Shown piece after piece: positions 53,776 to 64,000 of a DNA stretch of 64,000 nucleotides. The DNA lies in assembly GCA_034231615.1 (NCBI GenBank), contig CM067306.1, forward strand, positions 48,144,594-48,208,593, given 5' to 3'. Source of the DNA: Meghimatium bilineatum (taxonomy: Eukaryota > Mollusca > Gastropoda > Stylommatophora > Philomycidae). Position 1 is the first letter of the stretch, and each line of letters starts with the position of its first letter. The notes beneath the pieces were generated by a model. The model had not been told where the DNA came from and ran no database searches. It saw only the letters and a list, made by a program, of their open reading frames with translations. The translations under genes and the position numbers were made by a program.

Positions 53776-55259
53776 AGCTAGCTTCAGGTATGCATAATAT
53801 GTTGAAACACATTTTTAAAGGTGTATATTAATTTGTCTATGGGTGTGGTACCCATTTCTTTGTAATGTATTATTTGATAGATAAAAGAGTATATCTTTGC
53901 CAAAACTAAATGCATAAATAAATTAAAGTGGTGTCTATACTGAATCTTTCATTTTTAGACACTAAGTAGAAAATTAATACAAAAAATAGTCCCTGTAAAA
54001 ATACAAAATGCTATTTTATTTGCACATTTTTAGGCTAAACATGTTTTAGAAAGTGTAAATACATACATAATATGATACAAATAATGTATTTCTTAAACAT
54101 TACAAGGATCCACCGAAAAACATCTGGCTTTAAAGGGAAACAACCGTTAAATTTGTGAACATAAAAATAACTAAGGAATATGAGCTGAATTGGTTTATTT
54201 TGAAAAAGACAACAAATAAAAAATTATGTGTAATAAAGGGTTAATCTGAGAGATCATGAAGAGTGACATTTTGATGCAGATAAGTTCCGAGAAGAAGAAG
54301 AAAAACAACTCACTGAACTTCAGGCCACTAGGTGAGACTGCATTGTTCTTGTCAATTCCTTGTGCTTCTCAATAGTAGACACAATGTAAGGAGATGTATG
54401 TATAGTACACATGTTCCAATCGAAACATGATAATTCAAAAAAGTAGTTCCAGTTCAACCGTTTTATTAGCAACCAGACGATTAAATCACTTGAGAACTAC
54501 CAGATGCAAAGATCCGAAAGGTCGTGATGAGTCTACAGAAAATTGGATACATTTCGGATATTCAGAAAAGATTTGGTTCCAGTATGTGTCGTGTTAGTAA
54601 TCGATTACTTCAATTTTTCGGAATTTATGAGAAAGGGAAGGCGAATATATTTGAGTAAAGTGTATGCTTCAGATTTATTTTTTTGTATCGATATTGGAGT
54701 ATATAGAAATCTTGAGAAATCGATATGATGATTTATCAGTATTTGGAGTAATTTCACTGAAAATGTCAAGAGATCGAAAAAAAGTTATCAAATGGATATT
54801 TTCAGTATCGTTGTTTGGTATCGCAATATAATCGATGTTCTCTGATGATTCTCTCCTGAGATGAATAAGAATGCTCGACACACAGCTCGGACAAGAATTT
54901 CTGTGTGGTCGAGTAGACGTTCGAGTAGGTTTCACTAGGCAGGTGTTCGAAGTTATTGCTGTTGATACAAGCTCTTGAACTGACACGACAGCCGCAATTC
55001 TGTGATTGCTATCTGCCCTTTAAATTTTCTGCATGTCAATCTTGTGTTTTATTATTCCTATTTTATTTATTACGATTCCGTGTCTTGGAAATTGTGAGCA
55101 CGACTCGAAAGCCCAAGGATTCTAATTTGGTTGCAGGCGGTTGACCAGCGAGGTCTCTCAGAAAGCAATAGTCCCTTGTATATATTTTTCTTTGGTTCCA
55201 GTGAAAACTATATTGCCATCAATTTTGTATCATATGACTTCTCGAGCAAAATAACATTC

Positions 55260-55261
<2 letters not shown>
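53776..55261. other. No recognised feature
   Basis: AT-rich, 1.5 kb. A 103-codon minus frame at 54675-54986 (NSCPSCVSSILIHLRR) has no recognised domain. GAAGAAGAAGAAA at 54291-54304. Confidence 0.45.

Positions 55262-55352
<91 letters not shown>
55262..55352. repeat. (AT)n microsatellite, about 90 bp
   Basis: Uninterrupted TA/AT dinucleotide run. Confidence 0.98.
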
Positions 55353-55353
<1 letters not shown>

Positions 55354-55474
55354 TTATATTCCCTATGAGAAAATCGATGTGGGAGTAGATAGGTGAATTG
55401 AAGATTGTCTTATCTTGCCGCATGTGTCTCCTTATTTTTTTTTCTCTCTCTCATCTTCCCTCCCTTATCTTCTT

Positions 55475-55640
55475 GTGATCCTCTCCTACATTATGATTAT
55501 CTATTTGTAATATTCATTTCTTTGTTGTTGTTTTTTTTACCTCATGATTACTTTCTAAGCAAACGGTCGTTTGTTTCTACTGATGTCATTAGTGTGTTTT
55601 GTATTTCATTGCAACACCTCTTACATGTCCCTTTTTCCGC
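55475..55640 (+). repeat. Dispersed repeat L, copy 1
   Basis: ACATTATGATTATCTATTTG, TAATATTCATTTC, TTTGTTGTTG, CGTTTGTTTCTACTGATGTC, TGTGTTTTGTATTTCATTGC align with 58800-58965 in the same orientation. Confidence 0.75.
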
Positions 55641-56124
55641 CTATATACAAATAGTCTTGCTCTGTGTAGAAGTCCAGCTTGTATTGTTTAGTCTCCGCTT
55701 CTGTACTCTTCGTATAACCATTTATCGTTTACTGTCTACATATTTGTGCAGTTCATAAAGTATCTCAACAATTCCTTGTCGATTTTTCAAACCCCTCCCT
55801 TGTCAACAAATGTCAAGAATTCAGCTACTTCCACCATCTATTTAATTATGTCTAAGATACTTACCCACATTACTCACATATTCGCTAGCAAATAAAAGCA
55901 CGAAGGTTACTACATGAATTGTTTCACATTTTCAGAAGAAGAAAATGTTTAAAATTCAAACAATTTAATTATATATAATACAATATTGTTGACGTCAACA
56001 TTTGTCAATTCCATAACCTCCTTCCCGTTTCTCCTGTTAATAACAACTTCGGACAGAAATGGCACGCAGGTGATGGCCATTTCTCTACATGTTATGTATG
56101 GCATTGCCAGATGCTGTACGACAA
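55641..56124. other. No recognised feature
   Basis: AT-rich. Confidence 0.5.
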
Positions 56125-56530
56125 CAAAATGCGCTCCATAAATTACGGCAACCATTATGTGCGTGTGATGGTTGGAATATGTCACATAAATTACGGCAAC
56201 CATTATGTGCGTGTGATGGTTGGAATATGTCACATAAATTACGGCAACCATTATGTGCGTGTGATGGTTGGAATATGTCACATAAATTATGGCAACCATT
56301 ATGTGCGTGTGATGGTTGGAATATGTCACATAAATTACGGCAACCATTATGTGCGTGTGATGGTTGGAATATGTCACATAAATTACGGCAACCATTATGT
56401 GCGTGTGATGGTTGGAATATGTCACATAAATTACGGCAACCATTATGTGCGTGTGATTGTTGGAATATGTCACATAAATTACGGCAACCATTATGTGCGT
56501 GTGATGGTTGGAATATGTCACATAAATTTG
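56125..56530. repeat. 48-bp minisatellite, about eight units
   Basis: AAATTACGGCAACCATTATG, TGCGTGTGATGGTTGGAATA, TGTCACAT. Each unit holds a 7-bp inverted repeat CAACCAT/ATGGTTG around TATGTGCGTGTG. 48 bp is 16 codons, so two plus frames and one minus frame stay open for 150-217 codons. All are repeat artefacts, as their ends have no start context or domain. Confidence 0.98.
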
Positions 56531-56964
56531 ATGAAAAATTTCAACCATCACACGATCGACTGAAGGCAAGTAGGGAATCAAACTAACAGAAAATAAAGAC
56601 ATACTGAACAGGCGAATGAAAACAGAACTTTACGAAGAACCCAACATAGGATCTTTGCAACGATTAAAGATGTGCGCGTTACCTACCTAGATCCCTACAC
56701 ATACACCCTCCTAATTTAAATATATCGACTCCCAAACATTGATCGGTAATTATAGCCAAGGGAAATAATCGCTGGAAATATTGCGTACCCCTCAACATTT
56801 ATTTCGTTTCGCTTTCCGCACAAAAATATAAGTCTGTTTACGTGGATTTAACCGGTGTACGTTCAGAGAATAAACATTTTAAAACTTGCAAGTGACTAGG
56901 ATGTGACGAATTGGTTGCTGTATTGATACAAGCAACAGAAAAACCCTGTGTCTCAGTCTAACAT
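56531..56964. other. No recognised feature
   Basis: AT-rich. Confidence 0.5.
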
Positions 56965-58060
56965 GCCCCGTAATACGATCTGAAGAAGTGTAATATGGTC
57001 AAAAGATTGGAAGAGAACAGATAAAACTTCAGAATAAGGGCAATTTTAAACTCTGCGAAAATTATAGAACACATGAACCGATCAGTCATGCCAGAATAGA
57101 TACCTCGCAAGATAATCATGGAAAGAATGAAGCACCATATGGACCGGAAAACCAACTTAGTTAAGGCAGGTTTTAGACAGAACAAACAGTTTTATACGGA
57201 TCACATCTTCAACATGAGAAATGTAATGGAAGTGTGAACAGAGTTATATGTAGATATATACACATCTGTTTAATTGACTATTCAAAGACATTTGACTACG
57301 CAACACATCAGAAATTATGGAACATAATGGAAGCATGTGCTTCCCACACCGTCTCCTATCGCGCATTAAAATGCTTTATATAGAGCAACAGGCTTCAGTC
57401 CGTCTCTAGGAAGAAACATCTGACTGGTTTAAGGTCCAAAAAGGAGTCAAACATGGATGTATTCTCTCACCAAATTTGGTAACATATACGTACCAAACAT
57501 CAAGCGAGATGTACGAGAAGACCCACATTATGAAGAGTTTCAATCTCTTAATATCGTAGGACATGAGATTCCAGAAATTAGGTATGCAGATGACATCACC
57601 CTAATATCAAGGAGCTCTACATGTTTAGAAAATATGATTTTGTCATTTAAATACCATAGGCAGGCACACAATATATTACTTAATGAAAAAAAATGCTTAT
57701 CAACAGAAATGAATTCAGAAAAAATAATTAGTAAAATAGTCGGTATAAAATCATGTACTTAGCATATCGAAAAGCAGCAAGTAAAATGTTTCGGCCACCT
57801 TATGAGAATGAGCTAAAACCAAATACCAACAAGAGCATATACATTAAAAATATCCGCATATAGAGTTAACCGTGTACCAAGGAAACGGTAAATATAAAAT
57901 ATCAGATAACCTTGGACAAACATATGCACTCCATACAACCAAGGTGACACATCTGTCCCAAGAACGACAACTGAATTTTCCACTCCTACACTTAACAAGA
58001 AGTGCTGAAACTTCTAACTATCATTCACCTCGGGAAGAGCAATAAACAATAGACAACAGA
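56965..58060 (+). mobile_element. LINE-F, RT plus C-terminus, plus strand
   Basis: Fragments in order: KHHMDRKTNLVKAGFRQNKQ (fingers), VQKGVKHGCILSPNL with a frame change, a 101-codon frame with HEIPEIRYADDITLISRSST (intact YADD at 57583-57594), LNEKKCLSTEMNSEK, then FGHLMRM, PRKR and RTTTEFST-type C-terminal sequence matching 42905-43190. Stops and shifts throughout. No endonuclease domain seen. Confidence 0.9.
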
Positions 58061-58799
58061 AACTAGTTGTAGATGTTTATGCGAGTAGACGGCATAAACC
58101 TAAGTTTAATTCTACTTAAGAGTTTTCCGACATCCGAAATTTGGATACCAACATTTAAAACCCAAGGGCACACCGACAATGAACCGTCTCTGAATATATT
58201 ATATTAACCCATAAAAATAATTTGATCGCACAACTTTGAAACTTATATCTTTAAATTCTGAGTTTGAGACGTTTTCTCAAAATATTACAAACCTCAGAAT
58301 GCATAAACGGACCCTTGACGACAGACTTAAAATTTAGTCATTACCTTATCATTACCAACCCTTCCACCTTCCAGCATTATTCAATGCACGTTTTCAACCC
58401 ATATCATCCCTTCTCTACATGCTCTAACCAGCACGAGCGAACATACCATGCCAGCAAATACAGTTCGAATTAAAACGATCTTTCCGAAATAGATGTATTC
58501 AAAATTATATGCTATTGGGATCAATGTTTCGTGCCTGCTAGATATCGAACTGCTAATTTGTACTCTTTGGTAGAGTAACACATTTCTCCAGTATATAGGT
58601 TCTGTGTGCTGATCTTACACATCTTGACGATGCGATTGATCATTGGTAACTGGGAATAATGTGTGTGGAAAGTCATTGAAAACACGGGAAAAGAACGATC
58701 AGTCGCCAAATAAGACCTAACAACAGAATCAAAACAAAGAAGAATCAGGCCTTCATACGTGCCCATGGAGATCATGACCATCTTGTTTGCCTTATAATC
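58061..58799. other. No recognised feature
   Basis: AT-rich. Confidence 0.5.
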
Positions 58800-58965
58800 T
58801 ACGTTTGCTCCACTCTTACATCATGATTCTCTACTTGTAATATTCATTTCGTGTTGTTTGTTGTTGCCCTGATGAAGACTTTTTAGTCGAAATGTTCTTT
58901 GTTCCTGTTGATGTCTCGAGTGTATTTTAAATTGTGCTACATTTCTTACGTATCTGTGTTATTGT
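58800..58965 (+). repeat. Dispersed repeat L, copy 2
   Basis: ACATCATGATTCTCTACTTG, TAATATTCATTTCGTGTTGT, GTTCTTTGTTCCTGTTGATG and TTCTTACGTATCTGTGTTAT align with 55475-55640. It includes GATGAAGACTTTTTAGTCGA. Confidence 0.75.
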
Positions 58966-59011
58966 CTCCTTCTTACGTGGTGTTTTTATTGTTGCCTTGA
59001 TTTTCGTTGAT

Positions 59012-59022
59012 CACTATTTATA
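59012..59022 (+). promoter_or_regulatory. TATA-box-like motif
   Basis: CTATTTATATA lies about 40 bp upstream of the ATG at 59060. Suggestive only, since AT-rich DNA gives such motifs by chance. Confidence 0.2.
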
Positions 59023-59059
59023 TACTGTGTCGCCCGGGTGTTCGTCTGAATCGTTGAAA

Positions 59060-59146
59060 ATGTCAACTACAAGGCTTGTTTCAATTTTGTTGGTAGGTCT
59101 TCTATTGAGGAATGTCGCAGGGGAAAGGTCAGATCAGCTAAGATAA
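59060..59146 (+). CDS. Short frame with signal-peptide-like sequence
   Basis: 28 codons: MSTTRLVSILLVGLLLRNVA followed by GERSDQLR and a stop. The basic residue, hydrophobic core (LVSILLVGLLL) and small residues before a potential cleavage after A-G have the form of a secretory signal peptide. It could be a signal-peptide exon (a weak donor AAAG|GTCAGA lies at about 59127), a tiny secreted peptide, or chance. No second exon was identified. Confidence 0.2.
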   Translation: MSTTRLVSILLVGLLLRNVAGERSDQLR

Positions 59147-59576
59147 ATCACACCGTAAAAGCTCAACCACAGACATTTGGAAAGATCTGCTGTGACATCA
59201 CAGAAGCAGTCAATTATCAACAAGCGTTTCCGGTTTCCCAGTCCCTGAACCAATTTTCCCCGAATATAACTTTAAAAAAAATTGGCGCTTGTTTAACAGT
59301 ACATCACAAGAACTGTTTTGACTATCTTACGCAGCGTTATTTATATTGTTTTATCCGACATTTTCGATGTTTTTCATTGGCTAGCGAATACCTTTACGCA
59401 TCAATGACCTGTCGTATCATCCAATACAAATTACGCTGTGTGATATAGACGTGTAGGATTATTCTGGAAAGTGATTCGGTATTTACAGTTAAGAAACTTC
59501 CTGAAATGTTTCTTGACAACCGTCTATTTTCCTGACGCTGTAGCATGTCCTTTTCTACCTAGATAGCCCGCCCGTA
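59147..59576. other. No recognised feature
   Basis: Mixed sequence without shared repeats. Confidence 0.45.
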
Positions 59577-60005
59577 AGGCAATCCTGGACTAGACATCTA
59601 GCTCAGGGAACACGAAAAAGGGTAATTTCTGTTTTCAGGCATGGCTTTCAGGTAGTTAATGAAAGTTGGTGGTTAAGGGGACAACCTGCCACCTGTGGCG
59701 TGACAAATTCAACATTGTCACACTTTGTCTCAATATCTTATTTTCTTCTTTTTTCAAATAGTCCCCAATGATGATAAAAAATGCAAGCCAGCGGCCAAGC
59801 TACTTTGGCCTGTCTTCCAAGCTGACGGGGATGCTAGATGAGCCATCACTGCGGATGGGTCAACACTTATGATTTATAGTTTGCACATAAATGTGTGCTA
59901 CGTTCCTGGCAGTATGTCGCAATACTGGAATACTGGTGCACTGGAATGCCTCCATCTCAGCGATTTAACGTTACCATAAACCTCTTGTCCCCTTACACAA
60001 CCATG
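59577..60005. repeat. Dispersed repeat H, copy 2
   Basis: CAACCTGCCACCTGTGGCGT, TTCAAATAGTCCCCAATGAT, GAGCCATCACTGCGGATGGG, CTGGCAGTATG, ACTGGAATACTGGTGCACTG and a single ACCATAAACCTCTTGTCCCC-type unit. It corresponds to 17265-17760 but without the 25-bp expansion. Confidence 0.65.
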
Positions 60006-60940
60006 AATTTTAGATAACCTTATATAAATAAGGGTGCCGCTGCCTCAACTACACAACCGTGAAGAACCTGTGCTTCTGTCAAAAAGGCTATACGCTGTCA
60101 AGATCTACCTGCTCACAGCAAAACGAAATGTGTCATCATCATAATTTAGATGGACGTGGCACAGCACGCAGGTTTATCCTCTGGATACAGTCTTGAATAG
60201 AGCAGTCGGTCTTAATGTAGACCATTAAGACCCCCCCCCACACCCCACCACTTTTTGGACGTCACAGAGAATTTCAAAAGGGAGAGGGGCCAGAGATTAA
60301 TATTGAAATTGGTGGATCACAGACCCGTCCACGACGGACCACAGAAAAGTTGTCACTTAAACGAAAAACAACAAAAAATATGGTGAATAGCGACATATAA
60401 CGACTTTTGTTTATTAATTTATGCACCTAGGGTGAGGTGACGACAGAAGATTTCCTACGTAGAGGTCAATTTCCAATAAAAAGTGAACACCACTGATATT
60501 GAGAACGGTTTCACTTTTTATGGTGTTCCTTAAAATATAAAGTGGAAAACCACTGACTTAAAGAACGGTCTCACTTTTTAAGTTGTGTCTAGAAATATAA
60601 AAATAAAATATAAGTAATCGGAAGACAAAATCGAACGAATCAATGTTCCATCACGATTTTCTAGAACATGTCTCAATTTTATGCTTGAGTAGCAAATGTA
60701 GTTCTTGAAACGTGCTCTCCTGGTTGTGTAGTTTCGTCCTTAGGATTACATAATATATAATTAAATATTGAAATATGTCTACGGGTACCCATTCGCGTGA
60801 TGTATTTGTGGTAGAATTCCGTTCTTTGTTTTCTTTTCGTATTTCTGCATCATCAAGCGCCGTGCTGGATGCCTTAGTTGATCATTGATCTGCACAACAC
60901 TCAATCCTGTGTACTTTGTATCACTGACCCTATTGCTGAT
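60006..60940. other. No gene; about 62-bp direct duplication at 60478-60600
   Basis: AAAGTG.A.ACCACTGA ... AGAACGGT.TCACTTTTTA occurs twice head to tail (60480-60540, 60540-60600). Each copy has AAGTG near its start and CACTT near its end, able to pair. C-run at 60231-60239. Confidence 0.6.
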
Positions 60941-60954
60941 TATCATGCGACTAT

Positions 60955-61075
60955 GTTAGTTAGTTAGTTAGTTGGTGGGTGAGTGGGTGGGTTGCGTGGT
61001 TAGCTGGCTGGCTTGCTAGTTAGCTAGTTAGCAAGCTAACTAGCTTGATAGTTGGTTAGCTTGTTAGTAAGTTAA
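60955..61075. repeat. TTAG-rich tract with an internal inverted repeat
   Basis: (TTAG)n then GGTTAGCTGGCTGGCTTGCT, containing GCTAGTTAGCT and its exact reverse complement AGCTAACTAGC close together near 61014-61046. Confidence 0.8.
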
Positions 61076-61124
61076 TCGAACGATCATCCTTACTGGACAT
61101 CGATATATCGACCCATATTTTGAT

Positions 61125-61520
61125 CACGCAGTTGTGTCTATGGGTCTTACCAATGGCTCACTAGACAAACCAACCATGCAACAGAAAACCTTAGTAGATG
61201 ACATGTCATTATATTGAGGTTATCTTATTATAGAAGCTTCATGACACGTCATCTATACAATCCCGCAGTCGTAACCTTCGATAACAGTTACCATGTTGTT
61301 CTGACAGGCCGACGTTGTGCTTAAACTAGTTACGGCACCGCGTGGATGGACGGAGCAAGAAAGAAACCTGTCGCAAGAGCCAGAGTTGTACCCTGATGTC
61401 AACTTCTGTTTCGGCGGCATTGTAATCGAAACACCATCGAGTCGAATGGCTGCTGGAACAGAGGGTGGAGCACTTATGGGAATGCCCCACGTGCTGTGCT
61501 GCCAGTTTTCTAATCAAGAC
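61125..61520 (+). repeat. Dispersed repeat I, plus copy
   Basis: Inverted counterpart of 2427-2795. It contains an 84-codon frame (61317-61571) KLVTAPRGWTEQERNLSQEP, ELYPDVNFCFGG, SSRMAAGTEG with a short in-frame insertion (GALMG) relative to the other copy. Function unknown. Confidence 0.85.
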
Positions 61521-62464
61521 AAGACGAGATATCGGCCCATAAGTTCTCTTGCCTCCTCAATATATCCCTAAATGTGTATGTAGTGACTGACCACACCGAA
61601 TCTGTGTTGATTACCAGTCTCCTATGTTTAACTGCATAACATTTTAATTAGCCATATCCTTTTGACAATGAATTCCTGCAGTGTTCTCCGGATCGCAGAT
61701 GTACACGCATGCGTTACATCGATCTCTCGTCATAGCCCCGTAAGAGCATTTAGAACATAAGCACAATTCATTGTGTCCTATTTCCGTGATCGCCATACCA
61801 GCAAGCGTGTTTACGTCCTCGGATACCGGTAGAGTCAGGCACACATATGAAATTGGTTGTCAGTTTAAACCACAACACCGGCCCCAAACACTGTCTTCGT
61901 ATCCTTCTATTTTCAATATTTCGTTACCTGCTGATTGAGTATCTGAGAGTGTACCATACACAAGTGTAGGTTTGAGACTATAACTACATCACTATCCTGG
62001 TTATCGCTGTTACCTCCATAGTAAAATTACTTGTATTCGTAGCAAATCGCCATAACATAATGTCAAAATCTCCATTATTTTATCTCTTTCCTCAATTTTG
62101 CCTGTGTTTACATTGTACAATGAAATCCCGTTATAACAACTTGGTCCGGACCGAAGAAATATGTATGTAATATTGGAAATGAGCTATATACAGTATAAAC
62201 TTTAAAGAATAAATGTAATTGGGGATTTTCAAAAGAGTTTTTATATAGGGAAATTAATTATAAAATTATACGTTATAGAGGGATTGCACTATATTATATA
62301 TAAAACCCCTCTTCTTCTGTGGTCAATAAATGTGGATTATATTTTGTCTGATGCAGCTACATAACATTTTTGTAGGTATTTATGTCCCTCAGTGCTTCTT
62401 TATTAGTTTTCTACCTGTCCATCATTGTCATCATTATTTAGAAGAATCACATCGCTGTGTCAAG
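61521..62464. other. No recognised feature
   Basis: AT-rich. Confidence 0.5.
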
Positions 62465-62489
62465 TCCGAAAAAACCTGTTTACACAAGT

Positions 62490-62550
62490 TTCAAGACTAT
62501 TTGGTGTCGTTAGAACGCATTTAGGTTCAATTCCCGTTAGTCTGAAGATG
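62490..62550 (+). mobile_element. SINE-B fragment, plus strand
   Basis: CTATTTGGTGTCGTTAGAAC then GGTTCAATTCC (62524-62534) and CGTTAGTCT match the B-box end of the SINE-B copies. Confidence 0.65.
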
Positions 62551-62769
62551 TTGAACAGGAACAGTGATAGTGCGAATTCATGTCTCTCGTTTCTGAACCA
62601 TATTGATATTTTTCCGTCCACATTTACTGATGTCTTTTCTTCGTAGTACAACAACGCGATTAAATTTATGAGATGTTGTGAGAATTCCATGTCGACCATA
62701 TTCAAAGTAATGAGAATACACACGTTGGAGGTCTGGACTAATATCACAGAATTTGTAGGGAAGGATGTT

Positions 62770-63071
62770 AGTTAGTTAGTCGTCGGATCATCATCACTGC
62801 AAACTGGACACATCCATAGTTGCTCCGATCTCTCCTTGAGTGTATCCGCCATCACACTTCTGCTGACAGTACCGGTCCTATGCTGGTTGACCATCATTCT
62901 TCTGCGTCCTCCAAAATGTTCACCTCTAGCAACACCGCATCTCAATCCCTGATCTTTAATCCTAGCCATTGAAAAGGAATCATCATCCACATTCGTCTCA
63001 CTCTCGCGTGTTATATCTCTTAAGGAGTTCAAAACGTCAGCGCGATCCATTGCCCCATCGCCCTTTGCCAC
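62770..63071 (-). mobile_element. Repeat K, longer copy with open frame, minus strand
   Basis: A 99-codon frame reads MAKGDGAMDRADVLNSLRDI ... RRRMMVNQHRTGTVSRSVMA, DTLKERSEQLWMCPVCSDDD, PTTN and a stop, followed immediately by an ACTAACTAAC tail. It contains one C-x2-C pair near the end. The same C-terminus occurs at 24230-24355. Probably the 3' coding end of an unidentified transposable element. Confidence 0.65.
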
Positions 63072-63149
63072 AATCGCACACGATGCCAGTTGATCCGCTC
63101 TTTCATGTAAGGATGTGATGCGATCGAATTCGTGAAACGTGTTGACCCA

Positions 63150-63210
63150 AGTTGCAATGATAATAGTTGTCAGCTGAAAGTACCTGGTTCAAATCCCGTG
63201 TAAATTTCGT
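63150..63210 (+). mobile_element. Possible SINE fragment with B box
   Basis: CTGGTTCAAATCCCG (63184-63198) is a good pol III B box, with GTTGCAATGATAATAG upstream as a poor A box. Confidence 0.4.
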
Positions 63211-64000
63211 GTATTGCCTTCTGATTTTACCGTAGTAACAACTATGGAGAGAATAATGTTTATTGTATCTCCACAAGATAAAAAATACCGAGTCAATTCT
63301 TGGTACGAACAAGACCATTGTTCATTGTTATGAAGCGGATGTTCTAACTATTCGACCACACTGCCTATACAATATAAATCTAGAAATAAATGTCCATAAG
63401 ACTGCGACAGAAGTGAGGCTGTCAAACCTCGCCGAGGTTTCTAGTCCAATTCAAGTCCAAAAATTGGCTTCTCGTCTACGCTGCGAGAAGTAATGAGGTT
63501 TAGAATACAGTAACAGAAGAGTGTAGAAGCAGAAGTGAGATAAGGAGCTCGTCCTGATCTGTTTATGCGTAGACGGACCTTAAGAAAAATGTTAAGTACG
63601 CTTGAAATTGAATTATCTAGCCCACAACATTTTGTTCATTTTGTGGGCTGGTGTGGACAGAGATTATCATGGGAGTGTATGAGAATGCGAGCGTGCTTAT
63701 ATTATGTCTAAAATAAGTTTACGATAAAAAAAAATATATGCTTGATGAAGTCCGCATGAAGAGAATCTGAATGTTAAACTAGAAGCCCACCAGACACAAA
63801 GTTCTCAAACTGTTACGCACATGACCCTTTTATCATAACAATTTTACCTCGTAGTCTACTGCCTGAAACATAAAGATAGACTGTTAACTTTTCTAGTCTA
63901 TCAGATCATTGGTCTATCGAGGTGCAAAGGGTCTCACATTGCTCTCGTTCGGACCCAGACTTAGTAGATAACCAAGATTATAAAAGTACCTCCTCGTGGT
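63211..64000. other. No recognised feature
   Basis: AT-rich. A short inverted repeat AAACCTCG-C-CGAGGTTT lies at 63424-63440. No gene evidence. Confidence 0.5.

Noticed and set aside
54675..54986. 103-codon minus frame
   Set aside because: No recognisable motif, composition like surrounding AT-rich DNA. The length is within chance.
55949..56602. 217-codon minus frame and two plus frames
   Set aside because: Produced by the 48-bp array. The repeat-free ends are short and have no signal or domain.
60955..61000. Telomeric repeat
   Set aside because: TTAG tetramers, not a known TTAGGG or TTAGG telomere motif, and only a few copies.

Overview
The window is eukaryotic nuclear DNA from an animal, made almost entirely of repeats. 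It holds many minisatellite arrays (about 20-65 bp units), decayed 5'-truncated non-LTR retrotransposons (LINEs) and tRNA-derived SINEs. Overall it is AT-rich, has no operon-like gene spacing, and I found no host gene that I can defend. The LINE C-terminal style (YGxExW ... GHxxR ... GRPRKRW, with 3' ends in short microsatellites) is common in lophotrochozoan genomes, so a mollusc-like invertebrate is my best guess. That is inference only. Nothing indicates bacterial, phage or organelle DNA.

Layout. 1-8.9 kb: two 26-bp minisatellites with homologous right flanks (1-1253 and 7141-8235), SINE fragments, a dispersed repeat (2427-2795), a decayed minisatellite interrupted by a LINE (2996-4890), a 1.4-kb 26-28-bp array (5372-6815) and an ACT-rich tract. 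8.9-15 kb: five arrays (38, 32, 65 and 60 bp, plus a GA/ATACAT tract). 15-25.3 kb: several dispersed repeats and many LINE fragments, a 24-bp array split by a LINE, and a 47-bp array organised as dimers. 25.3-34.5 kb: tRNA-SINEs, a run of LINE 3' ends, and a 21-bp array. 34.5-35.9 kb: a GC-richer island of unknown nature. 37.5-45.5 kb: 41-bp arrays, a tail-only LINE insertion, a fold-back SINE with target-site duplications, more LINE ends, and two further arrays. 46-53.8 kb: dispersed repeats, a 47-bp array, the longest LINE copy (about 48.8-50.2 kb), a 31/36-bp array and SINEs. 53.8-64 kb: an AT microsatellite, a 48-bp array, a LINE with an intact YADD motif, and second copies of repeats seen near the start of the window.

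I use private labels for repeat families so copies can be compared. LINE-A: 3' end CCTGATGATGATGA. LINE-B: (ATG)n tail. LINE-D: GATA-type tail. LINE-E: (GATT)n tail. LINE-F: no clear tail. SINE-B, SINE-C and other tRNA-like heads. Dispersed repeats G, H, I, K and L. The families were built by eye from shared sequence inside this window.

There is no interacting gene set. The region is best read as a graveyard and nursery of repeats: LINE machinery fragments, the short elements they probably mobilised, and tandem arrays that in places seem to have grown out of those elements. The long open reading frames are by-products of tandem repeats or LINE remnants. The clearest new observations are insertion footprints with visible target-site duplications (40453-40693, 38559-38631, 49338-49425) and minisatellite expansion inside dispersed elements.
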